The notes: generated by a model not told the origin, from the sequence alone. 8,048 nt of DNA from an uncultured Rhodanobacteraceae bacterium (GCA_937902695.1 CALFNI010000061.1:1-8048), one strand, 5' to 3'. Numbered from the stretch's first letter, positions 1 to 6,347 are shown. Numbers and translations: made by a program.

Positions 1-309
1 GGTATCCGCTTCGGCGGCAAGCCGCATCCGCCGACAGCGCTCGCGATGCTGCACGGGTTTCTTTCGGCGGCGGCGCTGACGCTCCTGATCTATGCCGCGT
101 GCACGGTCGGATTGCCGAGCCTTGCGGTGACGGCAACCGTGCTGTTCGTGATCGCGGCGCTTGGCGGCGTCTTCATGAATCTCAACTACCACTGGAAGAT
201 GCTGCCGCTGCCGAAGTGGCTCGTCGTCGTGCACGCGCTGATCGCGGTCGCCGGCTTCCTCTGCCTCCTCGTCGCCGCATGGCCGGCGTTCACGCACGCC
301 GCCGCGTGA
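1..309 (+). CDS. Small multi-pass membrane protein, 5'-truncated by the window edge
   Basis: The reading frame is open from base 1 to the TGA at 307-309, giving 102 visible residues. An ATG at 46 has no Shine-Dalgarno sequence before it, and the 15 codons upstream (starting GIRFGGKPHPP) look like normal coding sequence, so the true start probably lies outside the window. Three hydrophobic stretches are visible, at about residues 17-37, 41-61 and 73-94 of the visible part. A short polar loop (NLNYHWKMLPLPKW) sits between the second and third, and the protein ends in a small Ala-rich tail. This indicates an inner-membrane protein with at least three helices. I do not recognise a named family and assign no function. 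A GC-rich hairpin follows at 331-362 and may end the transcript. Confidence is high that it is a gene and low for anything more specific. Confidence 0.7.
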   Translation, partial: GIRFGGKPHPPTALAMLHGFLSAAALTLLIYAACTVGLPSLAVTATVLFVIAALGGVFMNLNYHWKMLPLPKWLVVVHALIAVAGFLCLLVAAWPAFTHAAA

Positions 310-330
310 GGCAGGGTCGCATGCGTTGAA

Positions 331-362
331 CGGCTCGCCACGGTGCGTCTCGCGGCGAGCCG
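331..362 (+). terminator. GC-rich stem-loop, possible terminator after the membrane-protein gene
   Basis: CGGCTCGCC (331-339) and GGCGAGCCG (354-362) form a perfect 9-bp inverted repeat around a 14-nt loop. It begins 22 bp after the stop codon of the upstream gene and ends 33 bp before the ATG of the M48 protease. There is no run of T after the stem, so it is not a textbook intrinsic terminator. It could instead block exonucleases or be a dispersed palindromic repeat. Confidence 0.4.
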
Positions 363-395
363 CAGTATGCTCGCGGCGGGTAATCGGAGAAGCGC

Positions 396-1295
396 ATGGG
401 TCCTTACGGCGATACGTACGGCGGCGCGCCGCGTCGCGGCCTCAAGCTGTGGCCGATCCTGATTTTCGGCGTCTATCTCGCGTACTACTGGATCAGTCAC
501 CAGGACACGACGTCGTACACCGGGCGCAAGCAGCTCATCGACACCTCGCCGCAGCAGGAAGCGGCGCTCGGGCTGCAGTCGTATCAGGAGATCCTGTCGC
601 AGTCGCAGGTCGTCACGACCGGGCAGCTGCCGGGCCAGGTGCGCGCGATCGCACAGCGCCTGATCGCGGCGGCGCCGAAGGTCGAGAAATACTACGCCGA
701 GACCAAGAACATTCCGGCCGACACCGACTGGAGCTCGTACCAGTGGGATGTCAACGTGTTGCAGTCCGACGAGGTCAATGCGTTCTGCCTGCCAGGCGGC
801 AAGATCGCGGTCTACACCGGCATCATGCCGGTCGCGCAGAATGCGGACGGCCTGGCGATCGTCATGGGACACGAAATCGCGCACGCGCTGCTGCGTCACG
901 GCGGCGAGCGCATGGCGCAGCAGAAGCTCGTGCAGCTCGGCACGATGGCGGCGGGCATGTCGGTCAGCGACATGGATCCGCGGCAGCAGCAGATGGTCAT
1001 GGCCGCGCTCGGCGCCGGCGCGCAGTACGGCGTGCTGCTGCCGTTTTCACGCGGGCACGAATCCGAAGCCGATCACGTCGGACTCCTGCTCGCCGCGGCC
1101 GCGTGCTTCAGTCCCGAAGAGGCGCCCAAGCTCTGGGAGCGCATGGGTGCGCTGAGCCGCCAGAAGCCGCCGGAGTTCGCGTCGACGCATCCGTCCGACG
1201 CAACGCGCATCGATCAGCTGAATGCGTGGATGCCCGAGGCCGACAGCGTGCGCGGGCATTTCTGCAGCGGCGGCGCGGCGTCGGGTCAGCCGTAG
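396..1295 (+). CDS. Membrane-anchored M48-family zinc metalloprotease
   Basis: The 299-residue product is a zinc endopeptidase of the M48 family, comparable to the E. coli envelope-quality-control proteases LoiP, YcaL and BepA. The zinc motif HEIAH is at residues 159-163. The downstream RGHESEAD (219-226) supplies the expected third ligand, E222, and the conserved D226. The family blocks NAFCLPGGKIAVYTGI (128-143) and THPSDATRIDQL (264-275) are also present. A single hydrophobic segment at about 17-33 follows basic residues (RRGLK), predicting a short cytoplasmic N-terminus and a periplasmic protease domain. There is no lipobox, unlike lipoprotein members such as LoiP. The ATG is preceded by GGAGA at 386-390. 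By family analogy it may degrade misfolded envelope or outer-membrane proteins; the exact substrate is unknown. The 3' end overlaps the convergent kinase gene by 10 bp. Confidence 0.93.
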   Translation: MGPYGDTYGGAPRRGLKLWPILIFGVYLAYYWISHQDTTSYTGRKQLIDTSPQQEAALGLQSYQEILSQSQVVTTGQLPGQVRAIAQRLIAAAPKVEKYYAETKNIPADTDWSSYQWDVNVLQSDEVNAFCLPGGKIAVYTGIMPVAQNADGLAIVMGHEIAHALLRHGGERMAQQKLVQLGTMAAGMSVSDMDPRQQQMVMAALGAGAQYGVLLPFSRGHESEADHVGLLLAAAACFSPEEAPKLWERMGALSRQKPPEFASTHPSDATRIDQLNAWMPEADSVRGHFCSGGAASGQP

Positions 1296-2080
1296 CGTCG
1301 CAGCACGGCGCGCACGGCGGCGAGATAGCTTGCCCCGAACAGGTTCAGGTGATTCAGCAGGTGATAGAGATTGTAGAGCGGCGCACGCTCGCGCCAGCCC
1401 GCGTCGACGCCGGATGCGGTTTCGTAGGCGTCGAAAAATGCCAGCGGCGGCGCGCCGAACAGCGTCAGCATCGCAAGGTCGGCCTCGGCCCAGCCGTGGT
1501 GCGCGGCGCCGGCGTCGACGAGCGCGAGCTCGCCGTTCGCGCACGCGTGCAGGTTCGCGATCCAGAGGTCGCCGTGCACGAGCACGGCAGGTGCGCGCGG
1601 CACGAGGCTTTCGAGTCGCTCGCAGATGCGATCGAGCGCGTCGCGATCGCTTGCGTCGAAAAAGCCGCTCGCCGTCGCGCGCTGCGCTTGCGGGCGCAGC
1701 CGTCTCTCGACGAAGAAGCGGACGCCGTCGGCGTCGCACGTGTTGTCCTGCGGACTGTCGCCGCACCAGCCGTCTCGATCGAAGCCGAAGCGATCGAACG
1801 CGATCGCGTGCATGCGCGCGAGCGCGCCGCCGGCGCGTTGCCAGTCGTCGTCCGACGCGTGGCCTGCGCCGAGATCTTCGAGGGCGATGCCGTGCGTGCC
1901 GACCGAAAAGACCTCCGGCGTCCGCAGCGTGCGCGAGGCTTGCAGCGCGGCGAGACCGCGCGCCTCGGCGTCGAAGAACCCTTGCGGCGCGTCGCTGCGG
2001 ACCTTCGCGATCGCGGCGCGGCCCCGCCAGCGCAGCCGGCGGAGGCCGTCGGGCATCGAGGCGAATGCATCGTCTTGCAT
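1286..2080 (-). CDS. Fructosamine/ketosamine-3-kinase family protein
   Basis: The 264-residue cytoplasmic product belongs to the fructosamine-kinase family (FN3K, FN3K-RP, E. coli YniA). Such enzymes phosphorylate sugar amines attached to proteins so that the adduct falls off, a protein-repair role. Visible landmarks are a probable ATP-binding lysine, K26 (AIAKVRSD), the hinge-like ALEDLGAG (66-73), the catalytic loop HGDLWIAN (169-176), metal-ligand D189 in LVDAGA, EADLAMLTLFG (199-209) and a C-terminal LYNLYHLLNHLNLFG block closely matching YniA. The ATG at 2080 is the first plausible start but has no clear Shine-Dalgarno sequence. It leaves the N-terminus roughly 20 residues shorter than YniA, without the usual GG-containing nucleotide loop. 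An open frame continues upstream to 2416, but that part is antisense to the next gene. The family call is firm; the start and kinase activity are less certain. Confidence 0.87.
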   Translation of the reverse strand: MQDDAFASMPDGLRRLRWRGRAAIAKVRSDAPQGFFDAEARGLAALQASRTLRTPEVFSVGTHGIALEDLGAGHASDDDWQRAGGALARMHAIAFDRFGFDRDGWCGDSPQDNTCDADGVRFFVERRLRPQAQRATASGFFDASDRDALDRICERLESLVPRAPAVLVHGDLWIANLHACANGELALVDAGAAHHGWAEADLAMLTLFGAPPLAFFDAYETASGVDAGWRERAPLYNLYHLLNHLNLFGASYLAAVRAVLRRYG

Positions 2081-2204
2081 GCGCGCGCAGCTTAGCGCAG
2101 GCGCGCCGGCGGACGCGCGTGTCGATTTCGCGGCGTCCCGTTCGTCGTCCTTATGGAAGCCGGCGAATGCGCCGGTCCGTTTCAATCCCACGAGGAGACC
2201 CTGC
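2081..2204. promoter_or_regulatory. Divergent intergenic region between the kinase and YCII genes
   Basis: These 124 bp separate two divergently transcribed genes and must hold their promoters if each has its own. I could not identify convincing -35/-10 pairs. The right end carries the Shine-Dalgarno GAGGAGA (2192-2198) that fixes the ATG at 2205. A small hairpin, CCGGCG/CGCCGG with a 4-nt loop, lies at 2160-2175 in the probable leader of the YCII gene. Confidence 0.4.
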
Positions 2205-2564
2205 ATGCGATTTCTTTCCCTGATCCGAGTCCAGGAGAACACCGGCAAGCAGCCGAGCGAGCGGATGATGAGCGAGATGGGCAAGCTCATGACCGCCATG
2301 AAACGCGACGGCAAGCTGCTCGACACGGCAGGCCTCGCGCCGACGTCGAGCGGCAAGCGCGTGCGCCTTCGCGCCGGCAGGATCAGCGTGGTCGACGGGC
2401 CGTTCGCCGAAGCCAAGGAAGTCGTCGGCGGTTACGCGATGCTGGACGCGCAGTCGCTCGAAGAGGCGATCGCGCTGACCGAGCGCTTCGTCGAGCTGCA
2501 CGTTGCGGACGGCTGGGAGCTCGATTGCGAAGTGCGCCAGGTGTACGAGGCGGACTTCAGCTAG
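2205..2564 (+). CDS. YCII-related / DGPF-domain protein
   Basis: The 119-residue soluble protein belongs to the YCII-related superfamily (dimeric alpha-beta ferredoxin-like fold). It carries the signature VVDGPFAEAKEVVGGY (62-77), which defines the DGPF subgroup, and SLEEAIALTERF (84-95) follows as the expected helix. The start MRFLSLIRVQ is typical of the group and is supported by a good Shine-Dalgarno sequence at 2192-2198. Many DGPF proteins are encoded beside ECF sigma factors, but none is visible here: the downstream neighbour is the convergent serine hydrolase and the upstream one the divergent kinase. The biochemical role of the subgroup is largely undefined, so I propose no substrate. 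The gene ends 64 bp before the convergent hydrolase gene, with a strong hairpin between them. Confidence 0.9.
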   Translation: MRFLSLIRVQENTGKQPSERMMSEMGKLMTAMKRDGKLLDTAGLAPTSSGKRVRLRAGRISVVDGPFAEAKEVVGGYAMLDAQSLEEAIALTERFVELHVADGWELDCEVRQVYEADFS

Positions 2565-2582
2565 CCGGTCGATCGAGGCGAG

Positions 2583-2606
2583 GCGGGCGGACATGCGTCC
2601 GCCCGC
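2583..2606. terminator. Perfect 10-bp hairpin between convergent genes, likely bidirectional terminator
   Basis: GCGGGCGGAC (2583-2592) and GTCCGCCCGC (2597-2606) form a perfect 10-bp stem with a 4-nt ATGC loop. It sits between the stop codon of the YCII gene (2564) and that of the - strand hydrolase gene (2629), exactly where both transcripts should end. Neither flank has a T run, so termination may rely partly on Rho. Confidence 0.6.
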
Positions 2607-2628
2607 AGCGCCCGCGGCCATCGTCGGC

Positions 2629-4032
2629 TCAGGGCCCGTTGCTCCGCTTCGGCAGGTGCAGCGGCGGCGTCTCGCCGTTCGAAAACTCCTCGAGCGCGAC
2701 GACCTTGCCGGACGCATCCCGCGTCACGGTGAAATAGTCGAGCACTTCGTCGAAATAGAGCTCGTTCGCCGATGCGGCGTTGAGCACGTGCTCGCTTCCG
2801 CCGTCGCGCTTCGTGTAGAGCCGGCCGTCGCGAGCGACGATCGTCCGCTGACCGGCGCCGCGCTGGTAGAGGCCGGCGAGCGCCTGCATCTCCGATCGTG
2901 TCAACGCCGTCGCGTGGCGCTCGGGATAGGGTCGGCCCATCGCGACGGCGGCAAGTCGGGCGGCCATGACGGTGACATCGGCGCGCGGGCGGTCCGTGTT
3001 CATCAGCACGACGACGCTGATCGCGGGTTTCGCGACATAAAGGGTTTCCGACATGTAGCCCGGATCGCGGCCGACATGCTCGAACGCAGGCTCGCCGCGT
3101 ATGCGCAGCGTCGCGAGGCCGCACGCATAGTCGGTCGGCCGCCCCGATCTCGTCGGCACGACCGTCGTCATGAGCCGGTAGGTGTCCGGTTGCAGCACCT
3201 TGCCGGCATGGAGCGCGCGCATCCAGCGCAACAGGTCGTCGGCGGACGAGACGAGCCCGCCGGCGGCGGCGGCCTGGGTCATGCTGATGTAGGGCGCGTT
3301 GATCGTGCCGCCGGCGGCATCGACGCTGTAGCCCAACGCGCGGCGCGCGATCAGCGTCGTGCCGTCGTCGTAACCGGTGTGACCGAGCGCGAGCGGCGCC
3401 AGCAGAAGCTCGTGCATGGCGACGTGCCACGGCTTGCCCGTGACGCGCTCGAGGATCGCGCCGAGCAGCACGTAGCCCGAGCTCGAATATTTCCAGTCGG
3501 CGCCGGGCGGAAAATCGACCGGCAGATCCTTGAACACGTCGATGAGCTTTTGCGTGACGAGATCCTGGCGGATCGCCGCGTCGAAATAGCCGTCGATTTC
3601 GGTATAGTCCCTGATGCCCGACGTGTGACGCAGCAACTCCTCGACGGTGATGTGCGCGCCGTTCGGGTAGTCCGGCAGGAACCGGCTGAGCGGATCGCCG
3701 ATCGCGATGCGGCGCTGCCCGACGAGCTTCAGGATCGCCGCCGCGGTGAACTGCTTCGTGTTCGAGCCGATGCGGAAGACGTCATCGGGCGAGAGCGGAA
3801 CACCGAGCTCGATCTCCGCGTTGCCGCGCGCGCCGCGGAAGAGGACGTCGTCGCCGCGCGCGACGAGGATCACGGTTCCAGGGCCAGCGGCGTCGGTCGA
3901 ATCGGCGAGCAGTGTCTGCGCCAGGCGCGTCAGCGCCGGCTCGCTTTCCGCGGCAACGCAGACCGCCGCATGGACGAACACGGCGAGCAGTAACAGCACG
4001 CCGAAAGCGCGCGTGACACAGCGTCTGGACAT
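2629..4032 (-). CDS. Exported serine hydrolase, beta-lactamase/PBP-like superfamily (PF00144-type)
   Basis: The 467-residue product has a Sec signal peptide (MSRRCVTRAFGVLLLLAVFVHAAVCVAA), so it acts in the periplasm or at the cell surface. The catalytic domain fits the class C beta-lactamase/esterase/DD-peptidase superfamily. Its SxxK motif is SNTK (90-93, nucleophile S90, base K93). Its second motif is Y182-S-S, where the family usually has YxN. Its third-motif region is HVGRDPGY (319-326), where classical beta-lactamases have KTG. A C-terminal extension of about 90 residues resembles domains found on stand-alone serine hydrolases. The ATG at 4032 was chosen because GGAG lies 7 nt upstream and the signal peptide then begins properly; an in-frame ATG at 4077 adds 15 residues without that support. 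It follows the M56 gene by 63 bp on the same strand and is probably cotranscribed. Esterase, peptidase and penicillin-binding roles are all possible; antibiotic resistance should not be assumed. Confidence 0.9.
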   Translation of the reverse strand: MSRRCVTRAFGVLLLLAVFVHAAVCVAAESEPALTRLAQTLLADSTDAAGPGTVILVARGDDVLFRGARGNAEIELGVPLSPDDVFRIGSNTKQFTAAAILKLVGQRRIAIGDPLSRFLPDYPNGAHITVEELLRHTSGIRDYTEIDGYFDAAIRQDLVTQKLIDVFKDLPVDFPPGADWKYSSSGYVLLGAILERVTGKPWHVAMHELLLAPLALGHTGYDDGTTLIARRALGYSVDAAGGTINAPYISMTQAAAAGGLVSSADDLLRWMRALHAGKVLQPDTYRLMTTVVPTRSGRPTDYACGLATLRIRGEPAFEHVGRDPGYMSETLYVAKPAISVVVLMNTDRPRADVTVMAARLAAVAMGRPYPERHATALTRSEMQALAGLYQRGAGQRTIVARDGRLYTKRDGGSEHVLNAASANELYFDEVLDYFTVTRDASGKVVALEEFSNGETPPLHLPKRSNGP

Positions 4033-4064
4033 CGACGATCTCCGGTTTGCGAACGAGCGGAATG

Positions 4065-4082
4065 GCGCCGCGCGCACGGCGC
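4065..4082 (-). other. Intercistronic stem-loop between the M56 and serine hydrolase genes
   Basis: GCGCCG (4065-4070) and CGGCGC (4077-4082) form a perfect 6-bp stem with a 6-nt loop in the 63-bp gap between the two - strand genes. It could stabilise upstream mRNA or cause partial termination, lowering hydrolase expression relative to the repressor and M56 protein. GC-rich short stems also arise by chance in such a genome. Confidence 0.3.
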
Positions 4083-4095
4083 GAGCGCGGAGAAC

Positions 4096-5982
4096 CTAAC
4101 TCCGCTTCGGCGTGATGCGGATCGGATCGAGGCTGTTGCGGATGCGGGCGACATCGGGATTCGGGCGCGACTCCGTGCCGAAGACGATCGGCACGATCGC
4201 CGTGCTCGCGATCGCCTTGCCGCGCTCGCGCGCGGGATTGAACGTCCACGTGCGCAGCGACGATAGGGCCGACGCGCCGAGGCGCGTCGCCGACGGCGGA
4301 TCGACGCGGTCGATCTCGCTCGACGAGACGCTGCCGTCGTCCTCGATGCGGATGCGTACATAGACGACACCTTCGGCGCCGGCGAGATCGTCCGGATATG
4401 CGCCCGGGCTCACGGTGCGATAACTCGCCTGGCGATGCGTTTCGGGCGCGGCGTAGGCGCTCGGGCCGTTCAAGCCGAAAACAAACGGCACGGCGATGCG
4501 GCCCGCGACGGCGCGGCCATTGCGTTGCGCCGGTTCGAAGCGCCACTCGGTCACGGCGGCAAGGCTTGCGCTCGCGAGCTCGGTGGCCGACGGAGGTTCG
4601 AGGCTTTCGACACGCGCACCGGTTGGATTGCCGTGCTCGTCGACGGCGACGTCCAGCACGACCTTCCCTTCGATGTGAGCGCGCGCTGCCGCTGCCGGGT
4701 AGCTCGGCGCATGATCGCGGCGGTAGGACGAGAGCTCGCGTGGCAAGCGATCGCCTATGGCGGTCGGCTCGATCGGAGAGGGCGACGCCGGCGATGTCTC
4801 CATCGTGGTTTCGCGCTGCGCATCCGACGCCATCGCGGCGGGATGCGTCGGGTTGCGTTGCGCTTTCGCTGCCTCGCTCGGCGGCGCGACGTCGTGCGGA
4901 GGCAGCGCGTTTTTCCGGAGCGTCTTGCGTCGGGTTGTCGCTGGAGGCTGCTCGCTGGTTGGCGTGCTACTCGCCACGTCGACGACCGGCAAAGAGCTGG
5001 ACGTGGCGTCGGTCCCGGCTGCGACAGGTGCGCTCGCAAGCGTCGCGCGCTCGTACCGCACCTCGGTCTGAACGGGCTGCGACGCCCACGCGGCGACGCT
5101 GCCCGCGACGATCAGCGCGACGGCGGCGGTATTGCCGAGCCATCGGCGCGATCGATCGATCGCGGGAGACGCGAGCCGTGCGATCCGCTCGACGAGCAGA
5201 TTGCGCGGAGTCCACTGGCACGCGAGCGCCGCGTGATGGTCGCCGGACTGCGCCTTCAGCATCGCGTTCGCATAGCGGCGGGATGCCGCCGGAAAATGCG
5301 CCATCACGGCGGCGTCGCAGGCGAGCTCCTGATCGGCCATGAAACGCGCGGTCGCGAAATGCACCAGCGGGTTGAACCAGAACACACTGCGCAGAACGGT
5401 TGCGAGCGCGTTGACGAGCGCATCGCCGCGCGCGAGGTGATGGCGCTCGTGGGCGAGGATCAGCTCGCGCTCCGCCCCGTTGTAGCGCGTTTCGAAATCT
5501 GCCGGAACGACGATGCGCGGCCGCCATACGCCGACGAGTGCCGGGCAGCCTTGGGTGCTTTGCGCACGGTGGAGGTCGCCCGGTATGCGATCGATTCGGC
5601 CGAGCCTCTGCACGAACCGCCGCTGCTGCAGCAGAAACAGCAGAAGCGACGCCGCCATGCCGGCGATCCAGAGGCCGCACCACCACCACGCCGACACGCC
5701 GGTGCCGCCATCGAACCGCGGCATCGACGGCACGGACGCGCCGAGCTCGCCGACCGTCGAAGCGGCAACCACTGCAGACGGCGGAATCGCCTGCACGATG
5801 CGCACGACGGAACGCGCGGGGAGCAGCGTCGCGAGCGTCGCCAGCGGTACGAGGGCCCAGAGGATGTATGTGACCTCCGCGCCGAACTGGCGCGTCGTCG
5901 CGCGGCGTATGCAAAGGATCAGCGCGATAGCCGCAGTGCACGAGAGCGTGGCAAGAACCAGGCTGGCGAGAAGGTCATTCAT
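4096..5982 (-). CDS. BlaR1/MecR1-like M56 metallopeptidase fused to two TonB C-terminal-like domains
   Basis: The 628-residue inner-membrane protein has predicted helices at about 5-25, 37-55, 99-118 and 284-300, the BlaR1 layout. Between helices 3 and 4 is the M56 zinc protease domain, with HERHHLARGD (178-187) and the downstream DQELACD (217-223) supplying the probable third ligand E219. In BlaR1 this protease relays a signal that inactivates the BlaI repressor. After the fourth helix comes a low-complexity Pro/Thr/Ser/Ala-rich stretch (about 301-410), then two TonB_C-like domains at about 427-506 and 528-605. Each has the YP start, G-x-V strand, D-x-x-G turn and a W-x-F-x-P motif (WRFEPA 480-485; WTFNPA 579-584). 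The penicillin-binding sensor domain of true BlaR1 is absent. The start overlaps the repressor stop by 8 bp, implying coupled translation. A sensor/protease role is inferred; the ligand is unknown. Confidence 0.93.
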   Translation of the reverse strand: MNDLLASLVLATLSCTAAIALILCIRRATTRQFGAEVTYILWALVPLATLATLLPARSVVRIVQAIPPSAVVAASTVGELGASVPSMPRFDGGTGVSAWWWCGLWIAGMAASLLLFLLQQRRFVQRLGRIDRIPGDLHRAQSTQGCPALVGVWRPRIVVPADFETRYNGAERELILAHERHHLARGDALVNALATVLRSVFWFNPLVHFATARFMADQELACDAAVMAHFPAASRRYANAMLKAQSGDHHAALACQWTPRNLLVERIARLASPAIDRSRRWLGNTAAVALIVAGSVAAWASQPVQTEVRYERATLASAPVAAGTDATSSSLPVVDVASSTPTSEQPPATTRRKTLRKNALPPHDVAPPSEAAKAQRNPTHPAAMASDAQRETTMETSPASPSPIEPTAIGDRLPRELSSYRRDHAPSYPAAAARAHIEGKVVLDVAVDEHGNPTGARVESLEPPSATELASASLAAVTEWRFEPAQRNGRAVAGRIAVPFVFGLNGPSAYAAPETHRQASYRTVSPGAYPDDLAGAEGVVYVRIRIEDDGSVSSSEIDRVDPPSATRLGASALSSLRTWTFNPARERGKAIASTAIVPIVFGTESRPNPDVARIRNSLDPIRITPKRS

Positions 5983-6340
5983 GATCGAGCTTCTCGATGA
6001 GGCGCTTCAGCTCGGCGATCTCCTTCTTGCCGAGCTTCTGGCGGGCGGAGAAGTGGGCGACCATCGGCGCGATGCGTCCGTCGAAGAGGCGATCGAGGAG
6101 GCTCTTGCTTTCGGCGTGCACGTAGTCGGCTCGTTTCAGCAACGGCCGGTAGAGATAGCGCCGGCCGTCGCGCTCGGCGGCGATCGCCTTCTTCTTGAGG
6201 AGCCGGTTGAGCAGCGTGCGGATCGTGGCCTCCTGCCACGCGGCGCGCCCCGCGAGGGCCTGCACGACGTCATCGGCCGTCATCGGCTGGGATTCCCAGA
6301 GCACGTCCATCACCAGGCTTTCGGCGTCGCTGATCGTCAT
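5975..6340 (-). CDS. BlaI/MecI/CopY-family transcriptional repressor
   Basis: The 121-residue protein has the family layout: an N-terminal winged helix (about 3-72) opening with ISDAESLVMDVLW, a recognition helix WQEATIRTLLNRLLKK (35-50), a wing containing RDGRRYLYRPL (57-67) and a C-terminal dimerisation helix region (about 75-121). These dimeric repressors bind TAC-N4-GTA dyads and are released when the partner M56 protease is activated. In S. aureus BlaI, cleavage falls at Asn101-Phe102; the matching place here looks like H96-F97 in PMVAHFSARQKL. The ATG at 6340 is the only reasonable start, since an in-frame TAA lies 9 nt upstream (6350-6352). The ribosome site is weak. Two operator boxes and a promoter lie directly upstream, so autoregulation is likely. 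The stop overlaps the M56 start within ATGAATGA. Confidence 0.95.
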   Translation of the reverse strand: MTISDAESLVMDVLWESQPMTADDVVQALAGRAAWQEATIRTLLNRLLKKKAIAAERDGRRYLYRPLLKRADYVHAESKSLLDRLFDGRIAPMVAHFSARQKLGKKEIAELKRLIEKLDHE

Positions 6341-6347
6341 GGCTTTA

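Noticed and set aside
326..2095. Long open frame on the + strand running through the M48 gene and antisense to the kinase gene
   Set aside because: Arg/Ala-rich low-complexity translation with no family motifs; it is a shadow of real genes in GC-rich DNA.
2160..2175. 6-bp hairpin before the YCII gene as a riboswitch or attenuator
   Set aside because: Too short and simple; such stems are frequent by chance at this GC content, and there is no alternative structure or T run.
2081..2416. N-terminal extension of the kinase homologue up to 2416
   Set aside because: It would overlap the YCII gene antisense and the added residues show no kinase-like sequence; the ATG at 2080 is preferred.
2503..3993. 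Long + strand open frame antisense to the serine hydrolase
   Set aside because: The opposite strand carries a complete hydrolase with signal peptide and catalytic motifs; the + frame is an Arg/Val/Ala-rich shadow.
2629..4032. Calling the hydrolase a class C beta-lactamase and an antibiotic-resistance gene
   Set aside because: The second motif lacks the Asn of YxN and there is no KTG motif; many relatives are esterases or peptidases.
4033..4077. Upstream ATG (4077) for the serine hydrolase
   Set aside because: It places 15 polar residues before the signal peptide, while the ATG at 4032 has GGAG at proper spacing.
4435..6000. Long + strand open frame antisense to the M56 gene
   Set aside because: Arg-rich composition without recognisable domains; the M56/TonB_C gene on the other strand explains the region.
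4096..6340. Calling the pair a genuine BlaR1/BlaI beta-lactam resistance system
   Set aside because: The penicillin-binding sensor domain is missing from the M56 protein; only the protease and repressor halves match.
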